Assembly: GCA_902763885.1 (NCBI GenBank)
Contig: CACWTU010000007.1
Coordinates: 1-64,000 of the forward strand
Length of the DNA stretch: 64,000 bases
Reading direction: 5' to 3'
Origin: an uncultured Bacteroidales bacterium
GTDB lineage: Bacteria > Bacteroidota > Bacteroidia > Bacteroidales > Bacteroidaceae
This document shows, piece by piece, positions 45,279 to 52,397 of the stretch; the first letter of the stretch is position 1; every line of letters begins with the position of its first letter. Made by a program: the position numbers and the translations under genes. The notes under the pieces are model-generated. The model ran no database searches. It was given only the letters and a program-made list of their open reading frames with translations, and had not been told where the DNA came from.

Positions 45279-46550
45279 TTAAATTGATACTTCTGCATTA
45301 ACCTCATTGCTCCAATCCTCAACACTTGCATTGAATCCGCCGCCACCGCCGGTTTCCTGCTTATCCAACAGCTCTTGCGGAATCTGTGATGCATCAACGT
45401 ATATTGTTATTACGCCACCGGTGGGCTTGCTCCACATCTGGTCAGTGATGCGCTTGGTTATGGTCCATGAGTAGCCGTTGCGTAGCGTAAAGCCTATGCC
45501 AATGTAGTTATCTTCAATAGGCGTCAGTGCGGCGCCATTGGTTCCTGTTTCATCGTTCCAGTTCTCATACGGGTCTATTCCCGGAAGTCCCCATGTGAGC
45601 AGACGGGATGCCATGATATCCACGTTTATGGTCTGTGTGGTATCCTGCGGATCCTTGATGTCGTGGTTCTGCATGTACTTGACATCAGTAGTAGTGGTTG
45701 ATATGGTGTTTCTTAATGTCTTGCGTGTAAACAGGTCAGTACCCTGTGACAGTCCGGTGATGGTGAGTCCGCTGGCACCTACTATGCGGTTGCCCTTTTC
45801 TGCGCTTTCCTTATTGTTCAGGATAACCATCTGGATGAGGTAGATGAAAGAGTAGGGCCTCAGTGTGGCATCTATCCTATAGACGTATGTTACATTACCG
45901 TCGCTGTCATACTCCTTGTAGTAGTTTGAGGGGTCTTCATTGATGACAATTTCGTTTTCAACTGTGCCTACCAGTTCATCGGGCTGGTTGTAGTCAACGT
46001 ATGTCTTCATGGTGTCAGGCATCTCACTGAATACGTTCTCTGCGCGCGTGCGTATAAAAGTAGCCTGATTACTTACACGGGTGTATGCGTTATACGTGTA
46101 GTAGTCCTCCGACTGGTAGAAGTTGATATACTCCGTACCGAAGTTGTAGAACAGCATGTCATAAGTGGAGCCGGAGGTAAGCCTTAATCGGCCTCCTCCT
46201 GCATCAAACAGCATGTAGAATGAACTGTAGCGCTTGCCTGTCTGATTGTCTATGTTGTAGATTGTGGTTTTTACCAGGTCTGGCTTGGTGTAGCCTATCG
46301 GCCCGAATGTTGCCAGATTGGTTTCATCCCATTCATAATGCCAGGCTGTCTTCCAGTCAAAGCCCCATAGGAGCTCCATGCCAAGGTCAAGGCCCACATC
46401 AAACATCTGGATTGAAATCTGGGTGGTGTCAACGCGTAGGTACAGATCTTTGCGGATGCAAGCGGAATTTGCAAACAGGCATACTGCCAAATACAGAGTA
46501 ATCTGTATCTTTGCAGATATCTTTTTACTAGTCCTCTTTCCGCTAAACAT
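45279..46550 (-). CDS. DUF5119 family lipoprotein (423 aa), first gene of the fimbrial cluster
   Basis: The sequence after the predicted lipidated Cys31 (FANSAC-IRKDLYLRVDTTQ) and the segments GMELLWGFDW, HYEWDE, LLTWGLPGIDPYENW and the closing VSVEDWSNEV-like strand (here NASVEDWSNEVNAEVSI) match the DUF5119 lipoproteins that accompany Bacteroidales fimbrillin genes. These are thought to act like Mfa2/FimB-type anchors or accessory subunits that hold fimbriae in the outer membrane. The role here is inferred from family and position. A minus-strand -7 box lies about 32 nt upstream, and the membrane-bound AraC regulator is divergent. Confidence 0.85.
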   Translation of the reverse strand: MFSGKRTSKKISAKIQITLYLAVCLFANSACIRKDLYLRVDTTQISIQMFDVGLDLGMELLWGFDWKTAWHYEWDETNLATFGPIGYTKPDLVKTTIYNIDNQTGKRYSSFYMLFDAGGGRLRLTSGSTYDMLFYNFGTEYINFYQSEDYYTYNAYTRVSNQATFIRTRAENVFSEMPDTMKTYVDYNQPDELVGTVENEIVINEDPSNYYKEYDSDGNVTYVYRIDATLRPYSFIYLIQMVILNNKESAEKGNRIVGASGLTITGLSQGTDLFTRKTLRNTISTTTTDVKYMQNHDIKDPQDTTQTINVDIMASRLLTWGLPGIDPYENWNDETGTNGAALTPIEDNYIGIGFTLRNGYSWTITKRITDQMWSKPTGGVITIYVDASQIPQELLDKQETGGGGGFNASVEDWSNEVNAEVSI

Positions 46551-46581
46551 AGAAATATATACTTCTTTTATTTTTCTTTTA

Positions 46582-46589
46582 CAAATATA
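46582..46589 (-). promoter_or_regulatory. Putative -7 box for the fimbrial/giant-protein operon
   Basis: On the minus strand this reads TATATTTG, matching the Bacteroidetes TAnnTTTG box, about 32 nt upstream of the DUF5119 start. No convincing TTTG -33 element lies at the usual distance, which would fit a promoter that needs an activator such as the divergent AraC-type protein. Confidence 0.5.
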
Positions 46590-46767
46590 CGCGCTATAGC
46601 CGTATGGTTGTTCTTAAAAACTGCAAATAGAATTCCTAAAAATACAAATCACAAATCTTGTCATATTCAAAGTGTCAAAGATGAGTGTTCGAGGTGTGAA
46701 TTTATAGATGAAACAACAATTGACGTTTTGACAATTATTTGGATAAAAACGTAAAAAATTGGCTCAT

Positions 46768-46801
46768 ATTGGTACAACGGGCCGATTTCTGTGTTATATT
46801 T
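46768..46801 (+). promoter_or_regulatory. Putative promoter of the AraC-type regulator gene
   Basis: ATTG at 46768-46771 is followed 22 nt later by TATATTTG (46794-46801), a match to the Bacteroidetes -33/-7 pattern with slightly long spacing. It lies 27 nt upstream of the chosen start codon. Together with the divergent box it makes 46551-46828 a shared regulatory region. Confidence 0.5.
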
Positions 46802-46828
46802 GCAGTGAAAAACAGAAAGAGGACTAGA

Positions 46829-48043
46829 ATGATAGGTGTTTTTACATACCAGCTGCCGTTTTCAGTCTGCATCGTGTGGTTCCTGATAGTGGTTATCAGG
46901 GGATGTAGGTCTCATTCGGACCGTCTGCTTGCTATAGTGATGGGTCTGCTTGCCGTAGGATTCTTTAGCGGGGCCAACAATCTGTCCGTTAACCCGGATT
47001 TAAGGCGTCAGGTCATAATGAATACTGTTCTGGAGTTCACATCATTAGCTGTGGTGCCTCTGGTGTGCTTCTATATAAGGTCTCTTGTGGATGATGTGTA
47101 TGAGCGGGCGCTCTCTTATCTGACGCTGCTGCCAGCGGTGCTCATTACTACGGCTAATGTGCTCATGATCTGTATCATGGGGTTGGATAACACCGCAGAG
47201 CTTTTCAACGGGCTGTTCCACAATCTTATTTCACCTGACGGGCTTGACAGGATGCAGGGGGTGTTTGTCCTTGTGTCATACGTGATTTACAAGACTGTGT
47301 TCCTTGCATTTCTTGCAGCGGCCATGATGTTCATGGTCTTTTGGCTGCGGCTAAACAAGTTCAGGCCGAGGCATATATGGGGGTTCCTTAAGAGGGGGCG
47401 TACATCATTTACGGCCAATATCGTGTGTATCCTCTTTATGATTTATTTTGCGCTATGGGGGTTGTGTATTATCTATAACGAGCCATTCCTGAACATATAC
47501 TCGCCGTGGTCGGTGGCTTGGTCTGTGAGTGTGGCTGTGGTGCTGTTCCTGGTGGGGTACGTGGTTACTGTGCCGTCGCTTCCGGGCGGATACATGACAA
47601 TAGAGCGGCTACGCCATCCGTTCACAGCTATCCGGCAGACTCCTCAGGAGTATCTGGGGGCTATAGATTCCGGTCCTATTGCCGAGGGTACACAATCGGG
47701 CTACGATAAGATTATGAAGTCATTCAAACAGCTTATGATAGTTGACAAGGGCTATCTGGATCCAACTATATCGGTCGATGAGATATCACGTCAGCTCAAT
47801 ACCAACCGTACATACGTGTCAAAACTGGTAAACATTTACTACGGAATGCCTTTCAGGGATTACCTGAACCAGTTGCGTATAGAGTATGCCAAGCAGCTTA
47901 TGACTGATGAGCCTGATGCCGTGATTGATTACATATCGGCCAAGAGCGGTTTCCAGAGCTCCACACAGTTTATCCGCAAGTTCCGTGAGATGGAGGGAGT
48001 AACCCCCACCGTCTGGAAAGCCTCGCTCCGCAAAAAACAGTAG
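46829..48043 (+). CDS. Membrane-anchored AraC-type transcriptional regulator
   Basis: The N-terminal ~245 residues contain about seven hydrophobic helices (for example FSVCIVWFLIVVI, YVIYKTVFLAFLAAAMMFMVF and VSVAVVLFLVGYVV). The C-terminal ~110 residues form an AraC-type DNA-binding domain: VDEISRQLNTNRTYVSKLVN for the first helix-turn-helix, then FRDYLNQLRIEYAKQL and the second IDYISAKSGFQSSTQFIRKFREMEGVTPTVW. I use the ATG at 46829, which follows AAAGAGGA; an upstream TTG (46739) would add 30 residues but overlaps the putative promoter. The gene is divergent from the fimbrial cluster and is its most likely local regulator. The membrane part may sense a surface or envelope signal, which is inference. 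Confidence 0.85.
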   Translation: MIGVFTYQLPFSVCIVWFLIVVIRGCRSHSDRLLAIVMGLLAVGFFSGANNLSVNPDLRRQVIMNTVLEFTSLAVVPLVCFYIRSLVDDVYERALSYLTLLPAVLITTANVLMICIMGLDNTAELFNGLFHNLISPDGLDRMQGVFVLVSYVIYKTVFLAFLAAAMMFMVFWLRLNKFRPRHIWGFLKRGRTSFTANIVCILFMIYFALWGLCIIYNEPFLNIYSPWSVAWSVSVAVVLFLVGYVVTVPSLPGGYMTIERLRHPFTAIRQTPQEYLGAIDSGPIAEGTQSGYDKIMKSFKQLMIVDKGYLDPTISVDEISRQLNTNRTYVSKLVNIYYGMPFRDYLNQLRIEYAKQLMTDEPDAVIDYISAKSGFQSSTQFIRKFREMEGVTPTVWKASLRKKQ

Positions 48044-48055
48044 ATACTTAGATCT

Positions 48056-48193
48056 ATGGAAAAGAATGAATTTTTAATCGACATTTTAAGAAAGAGCCAC
48101 GCTCAAGCTATGGCTGGAGATACTCTATCCGCAGATGAAATAAGAATCTTTATGAGAAACAAGGTAAATGAGCTTACAGCGTTCCTAAAGTAA
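48056..48193 (+). CDS. Small ORF, 45 aa, unknown
   Basis: A short open frame starts MEKNEFLIDILRKSHAQAMA and ends ELTAFLK, beginning 12 nt after the AraC-type gene's stop codon. It is charged and likely helical, with no signal peptide or recognisable motif. The close spacing suggests co-transcription with the regulator, and the composition is protein-like, but without homologues I cannot be sure it is translated. Confidence 0.4.
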   Translation: MEKNEFLIDILRKSHAQAMAGDTLSADEIRIFMRNKVNELTAFLK

Positions 48194-48209
48194 GAAGTGG
48201 AAGGGAAAT

Positions 48210-48240
48210 TTTGAAAACACTGAAACTTTATATATTTTTG
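48210..48240 (+). promoter_or_regulatory. Bacteroidetes-type promoter for the toxin-antitoxin pair
   Basis: TTTG (48210-48213), a 19-nt spacer and TATTTTTG (48233-48240) match the Bacteroidetes consensus TTTG-N19-TAnnTTTG exactly. The start codon of the MntA-like gene is 19 nt after the -7 box. Confidence 0.7.
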
Positions 48241-48259
48241 CCCCAAAGGCGATTTAATT

Positions 48260-48553
48260 ATGGATGCAAAGGTTCAGAGAATAATTTGTAATTACTTCAA
48301 AACCAAACCTATTGAGAAGGCTTGGGTTTTTGGCTCATTCTCTCGTGGAGAAGAGAAACCAGGAAGTGACATTGATATTCTTGTGTCCCTTTCTCCCAAT
48401 TCAGGTTTGGGCCTCCAATTCTTTGGTATGATACTGGATCTGGAAAAGAAACTTAATCGCCCGGTTGATCTGGTGGTAGAAGGAGATTTACTTCCGTTTG
48501 CCGCAACAAGTGCTGAAAAAGATAAAGTTCTAATCTATGAGAGAGCCAGTTAG
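48260..48553 (+). CDS. MntA-like nucleotidyltransferase antitoxin
   Basis: This 97-residue minimal nucleotidyltransferase has the fingerprint G25-S26 ... D37-I-D39 (GSFSRGEEKPGSDID), the GSx10DxD metal and nucleotide site. In HEPT/MNT systems the MNT partner adds AMP groups to a tyrosine of the HEPT toxin and so silences it. The gene is followed, with a 17-nt overlap, by a HepT-like gene, as expected for a coupled antitoxin-toxin pair. It has its own well-matched promoter, so it is probably independent of the regulator upstream. Confidence 0.9.
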   Translation: MDAKVQRIICNYFKTKPIEKAWVFGSFSRGEEKPGSDIDILVSLSPNSGLGLQFFGMILDLEKKLNRPVDLVVEGDLLPFAATSAEKDKVLIYERAS

Positions 48554-48881
48554 GGACAAGGGTCGTCTTGAACATATTTTAGATGCCATCGGAAATGTGG
48601 AACAATTTACCGATGGATATGATTATGATTCATTATTGGCTGATAAGTTACATCTGCACGCTACAGTTCATAATATCCAGATTATTGGAGAGGCTGTATA
48701 TAAATTATCCTTAGAATTCAAAGAATCTCATCCTGATACTCCGTGGGCTATGATTGAGAAGATGCGTCATATATTGGTTCACGACTATTATCAGATTAGT
48801 TTTGAAATCTTATGGGATATTATAAAGAAAGATATTCCCGCTCTGAAGAATCAAATACAACAGTATAATTCTGAGTTGTAA
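48537..48881 (+). CDS. HepT-like ribonuclease toxin (DUF86/HEPN)
   Basis: This 114-residue helical protein carries the HEPN RNase motif Rx4HxY as R77-HILV-H82-D-Y84. In characterised HepT toxins the Arg and His are catalytic for RNA cleavage and the Tyr is the residue modified by MntA. The Asn that usually follows the Arg is His here, a minor variation. The start codon lies inside the antitoxin gene (17-nt overlap), implying coupled translation. The toxin role rests on family knowledge. Confidence 0.88.
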   Translation: MREPVRDKGRLEHILDAIGNVEQFTDGYDYDSLLADKLHLHATVHNIQIIGEAVYKLSLEFKESHPDTPWAMIEKMRHILVHDYYQISFEILWDIIKKDIPALKNQIQQYNSEL

Positions 48882-48948
48882 TTCCCTATTGTGCTTGCGT
48901 TTTTTTTTGTTAATCCGTGAGGCTGTTTGGGGGATTTGATTAAATTTG

Positions 48949-48978
48949 CGAGTCTCTATGTGCGAGACTCGTTTTTTT
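48949..48978 (+). terminator. Intrinsic terminator after the toxin gene
   Basis: CGAGTCTC (48949-48956) pairs with GAGACTCG (48964-48971) and is followed by TTTTTTT. It separates the toxin-antitoxin pair from the ATPase operon, which starts 23 nt later. TAAATTTG at 48941-48948 resembles a -7 box but lacks a -33 partner at the usual spacing. Confidence 0.75.
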
Positions 48979-49001
48979 GTGAGAATTATCAATTATAACC
49001 T

Positions 49002-49592
49002 ATGAATACCAAAATCCAGGAACTTACCGACATTATTTATAATGAAGGTGTTGCTAAAGGTCAGGCTGAGGCTCAGGAGATTGTGGCTGCTGCCAAGGCT
49101 GAGGCAGAGAAGATTGTTGCCGATGCCCAGAAGGAGGCTGCTGCCGCTCTGGCTGCCGCAAAGAAGGAGAGTGCTGACAATGCCGAGAACGTGCGTAAGG
49201 AACTTAAGCTCTATGCACAGCAGGCTGTAGAGGCTCTCAAGAGTGAGATTGCTACAGTTGTTACTGACAAGATCGTATCGGAATCAGTAAAGGGCTTTAC
49301 AGCTGACCAGAAGGCTTTCAACGAGTTTATTCTTACTCTTGCCCAGGAGTGGGGCAGCAAGCAGAACATAGAGATTAAGGCCAAGGATGCTGAGCAGCTC
49401 AAGAAATACTTTACCGCCAAGGCTAAGCAGTTGCTTGACGGTACGGTAAAGATCACTGAGGTGAACGGTGCTCAGGCTGAGTTCTCCATTCAGCCTGCTG
49501 ACGGTGCCTATAAGGTGAACTTTGGCACTGAGGAGTTTGAGAACTGGTTCAAGTCAATCCTGCGCCCGCAGTTGGTTGAGACTCTTTTCTGA
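49002..49592 (+). CDS. atpE: V/A-type ATP synthase subunit E
   Basis: This 196-residue protein has the subunit E layout: a long Ala/Glu/Lys-rich N-terminal helix (QAEAQEIVAAAKAEAEKIVADAQ) that forms the peripheral stalk coiled coil with subunit G/H, then a globular C-terminal domain ending in FKSILRPQLVETLF. It is the first gene of the ATPase operon. E normally pairs with a small G/H-type helix protein, which I do not find in this window. The next gene starts 15 nt downstream. Confidence 0.9.
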   Translation: MNTKIQELTDIIYNEGVAKGQAEAQEIVAAAKAEAEKIVADAQKEAAAALAAAKKESADNAENVRKELKLYAQQAVEALKSEIATVVTDKIVSESVKGFTADQKAFNEFILTLAQEWGSKQNIEIKAKDAEQLKKYFTAKAKQLLDGTVKITEVNGAQAEFSIQPADGAYKVNFGTEEFENWFKSILRPQLVETLF

Positions 49593-49607
49593 TCTTAACT
49601 GGCCAAG

Positions 49608-50450
49608 ATGGGCAACTACTACTATCTTATTGCCGGGCTGGCAGATATAAGCCTTGATGACAGCAAGGCTCCTGCCTCTGCAGAGTCACTGCGCGCGGAG
49701 CTTTATGACGCTCTTGACGCGGCTGACCGTAAGGTTATGGACATGCTCTTGATGGAGAATGACTGCCGTAACCTTATAAGCATGCTGCGTGACGGCTCTG
49801 TGGCTGCTGATGCTCCGCTAGGTCTTTTAAGCGCCGAGCGTATGGAAGAGCTTGTAGCACAGGTCAAGGCCGATGAGGCTCCCGCCAAGGACATTCCGGC
49901 CTTTATGTACACTTTTGTGCAGGAGTGGCTGAATGATAGCTGGCGTGAGCATGCTGCATTTGCTGAGGACCGTCTGTGGAGCCTCTTCTATGAGTATGCT
50001 ATGGGCTCAGGCAATGAGTTTGTACGCAAATGGTATGAGTTCAATCTGGACCTCAACAATATCTTATCGGCCATTACGGCACGTACGTACGGGCTTGATA
50101 TGCAGAAGGTTATTGTGGGTAATAATGCTACTGCACAGGCCTTGCGTACAAGCGGCGCGCGTGACTGGGGACTGAGCCAGGAGATTGATTTCTTTGATGA
50201 TGTGGTGCGGCTGATTGATGAGGATGATCTGGCACAGCGTGAGCGCAAGACTGATATGCTGCGCTGGCGCTGGCTTGAGGAGAACACCTTCTTCAATTAC
50301 TTTACCGTTGAGAGGCTGTTCTCATACATGGTGCGCTTAAGTATGGTGGAGCGCTGGACTACCCTGGACAAGGAGAAAGGCCAGCAACTCTTCCGCCAGC
50401 TTATAGGAGAGCTGAAGGAGCAGACAGAGGTTCCTGCAGAGTTCAGATGA
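49608..50450 (+). CDS. DUF2764 family protein of the V/A-type ATPase operon
   Basis: The segments MGNYYYLIAGLADISLDD and the Trp/Arg-rich C-terminal half (AITARTYGLDMQKVIVGNNATAQALRTSGARDWGLS, then RERKTDMLRWRWLEENTFFNYFTVERLFSYMVRLSMVERW) match the DUF2764 proteins always found between subunits E and A in Bacteroidetes and Chlamydiae V-type ATPases. Position and helical content suggest that it replaces the central-shaft subunit C, for which no separate gene is present. That equivalence is inference. The 280 residues are consistent with the family. A repeat-laden spacer of 177 nt separates it from subunit A. Confidence 0.85.
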   Translation: MGNYYYLIAGLADISLDDSKAPASAESLRAELYDALDAADRKVMDMLLMENDCRNLISMLRDGSVAADAPLGLLSAERMEELVAQVKADEAPAKDIPAFMYTFVQEWLNDSWREHAAFAEDRLWSLFYEYAMGSGNEFVRKWYEFNLDLNNILSAITARTYGLDMQKVIVGNNATAQALRTSGARDWGLSQEIDFFDDVVRLIDEDDLAQRERKTDMLRWRWLEENTFFNYFTVERLFSYMVRLSMVERWTTLDKEKGQQLFRQLIGELKEQTEVPAEFR

Positions 50451-50467
50451 TACCCCGGTGAGCATAG

Positions 50468-50593
50468 GGGGCACAAAAGGGACGGTTCTTTTTGTGCCCC
50501 TGAGGAGAATCGGACTTAAGAAATATAAACAAGGGCACAAAAAGAACCGTCCCCTTTGTGCCCCTGTACCAAAGGGGTCTGTCCCCAATGGTA
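50468..50593. repeat. Family B unit plus adjacent family A palindrome
   Basis: A left arm starting GGGGCACAAAAGGGACGG (50468-50500) and an inverted right arm (50533-50564) flank a 32-nt spacer containing GGAGAATCGGAC. A family A palindrome, TACCAAAGGGG...CCCCAATGGTA (50567-50593), follows directly. The same arms and spacer recur at 53732-53831, so this behaves as a dispersed, REPIN-like unit. It sits between DUF2764 and subunit A and could form a long transcript hairpin. Confidence 0.85.
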
Positions 50594-50627
50594 TCACTTT
50601 TGAGAGAATTTGATAAAAACCAAATAT

Positions 50628-52385
50628 ATGAGTACAAAAGGTACAGTGCAAGGTGTCATTGCCAACATGGTCACGCTGAAGGTGGACGGCCCTGTTGCGC
50701 AGAATGAGATCTGCTATATCGAGACAGGCGGCGACAAGCTGATGTCAGAGGTCATCAAGGTGGTGGGCGAGAACGTGTTCGTCCAGGTATTTGAGAGCAC
50801 CCGAGGCCTCAAGGTAGGAGCTCCCGCCGAGTTTACCGGTCACATGCTGGAGGTAACGCTTGGCCCGGGCATGCTGTCACACAACTTTGACGGTCTGCAG
50901 AATGACCTGGACAAGATGACGGGCGTGTTCCTTAAGCGTGGTGAATACACCTATCCGCTGGATAATGACCGCCTCTGGAAGTTTGAGCCTATCGTGAAGG
51001 TGGGTGACAAGGTGCGTGCATCGGACTGGCTGGGCAAGGTTGAGGAGAACTTCCAGCCGCTCAAGATCATGGCTCCGTTCCAGCTTGAGGGTGAGTACAC
51101 GGTTAAGAAGATTGCCGCCGCTGGTGAGTATCGCATTATAGATGAGATTGCGGTGCTGGAGAACGCCAAGGGTGATACCGTAAGCGTGAACATGATCCAG
51201 AAATGGCCCGTGAAGGTGGCTATGACCAACTATCGCGAGAAACCGCGTCCGTTCAAGCTTCTTGAGACCGGCGTCCGCTCTATCGATACCCTGAATCCGA
51301 TAGTTGAGGGCGGTACAGGATTTATCCCCGGCCCGTTCGGAACCGGTAAGACTGTGCTGCAGCATGCTATTTCAAAGCAGGCTGAGGCCGATATCGTGGT
51401 TATCGCTGCCTGCGGTGAGCGTGCCAATGAGGTTGTGGAGATCTTTACCGAGTTCCCGGAGCTGGATGACCCGCACACCGGACGCAAGCTGATGGAGCGT
51501 ACCATCATCATAGCAAATACATCAAACATGCCGGTTGCCGCGCGTGAGGCATCGGTATATACGGCTATGGCTATATCGGAGTATTACCGCTCAATGGGTT
51601 TGAGAGTGCTTCTTATGGCTGACTCTACCTCACGTTGGGCACAGGCTCTGCGTGAGATGTCAAACCGCATGGAGGAGCTGCCTGGTCCGGATGCTTTCCC
51701 GATGGATATTTCATCTATCATCGCAAACTTCTACGGACGTGCAGGTTACGTTTATCTGAACAACGGCCAGCCGGGTTCAATTACCTTTATAGGTACTGTA
51801 TCGCCTGCCGGTGGTAACCTTAAGGAGCCGGTGACCGAGAATACCAAGAAGGTGGCCCGATGCTTCTATGCCCTGGAGCAGGAGCGTGCCGACCGCAAGC
51901 GTTATCCGGCCATCAACCCGATTGATTCCTATTCCAAGTATCTGGATTATCCGGAGTTTGAGAAATATATCACTGACCGCATCAATGATCAGTGGACCAG
52001 TAAGGTAAATGAGCTTAAGACCCGCTTGTTGCGCGGTAAGGAGATTGCCGAGCAGATTAACATCCTGGGTGATGACGGCGTACCTGTTGATTATCACGTA
52101 ACCTTCTGGAAATCAGAGCTGATAGACTTTATCGTGCTGCAGCAGGATGCGTTCGATGAGATTGATGCCGTGACCCCGATGGAGCGTCAGGAGACAATCG
52201 TGGACCGCGTGATTGACATCTGCCACACGGAGTTCAAGTTTGACACTTTCCTTGAGGTTATCGATTATTTCAAGAAGGTGATCAACCTGTGCAAGCAGAT
52301 GAACTACCAGCAGTTTGAGTCTGAAAAGTACTTTGAATACGAGAAGGAGCTCAAGGCTCTTCTTGCTGAACGTAAAACCGCTTAA
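50628..52385 (+). CDS. atpA: V/A-type ATP synthase catalytic subunit A
   Basis: This 585-residue protein is the catalytic nucleotide-binding subunit of the V1/A1 headpiece. The Walker A loop GPFGTGKT lies at residues 235-242; the Walker B and catalytic region includes LLMADSTSRWAQALREMSNRMEELPG. The A-type extra domain and IAACGERANEV segment are present. I start at ATG 50628 (MSTKGTVQG); an in-frame TTG at 50610 would add six residues and is not needed. Subunit B follows after 12 nt, so the pair is co-translated. ATP hydrolysis or synthesis here drives rotation of the K ring. Confidence 0.97.
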   Translation: MSTKGTVQGVIANMVTLKVDGPVAQNEICYIETGGDKLMSEVIKVVGENVFVQVFESTRGLKVGAPAEFTGHMLEVTLGPGMLSHNFDGLQNDLDKMTGVFLKRGEYTYPLDNDRLWKFEPIVKVGDKVRASDWLGKVEENFQPLKIMAPFQLEGEYTVKKIAAAGEYRIIDEIAVLENAKGDTVSVNMIQKWPVKVAMTNYREKPRPFKLLETGVRSIDTLNPIVEGGTGFIPGPFGTGKTVLQHAISKQAEADIVVIAACGERANEVVEIFTEFPELDDPHTGRKLMERTIIIANTSNMPVAAREASVYTAMAISEYYRSMGLRVLLMADSTSRWAQALREMSNRMEELPGPDAFPMDISSIIANFYGRAGYVYLNNGQPGSITFIGTVSPAGGNLKEPVTENTKKVARCFYALEQERADRKRYPAINPIDSYSKYLDYPEFEKYITDRINDQWTSKVNELKTRLLRGKEIAEQINILGDDGVPVDYHVTFWKSELIDFIVLQQDAFDEIDAVTPMERQETIVDRVIDICHTEFKFDTFLEVIDYFKKVINLCKQMNYQQFESEKYFEYEKELKALLAERKTA

Positions 52386-52397
52386 CCCGCTATAGCT

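Noticed and set aside
46739-46828. Upstream TTG start adding 30 residues to the AraC-type regulator
   Set aside because: The added part overlaps the likely -7 box, and the ATG at 46829 has a purine-rich leader and begins the first membrane helix normally.
50610-50627. Upstream TTG start for ATPase subunit A
   Set aside because: The added six residues are not typical of the family; ATG at 50628 begins the conserved N-terminal strand.
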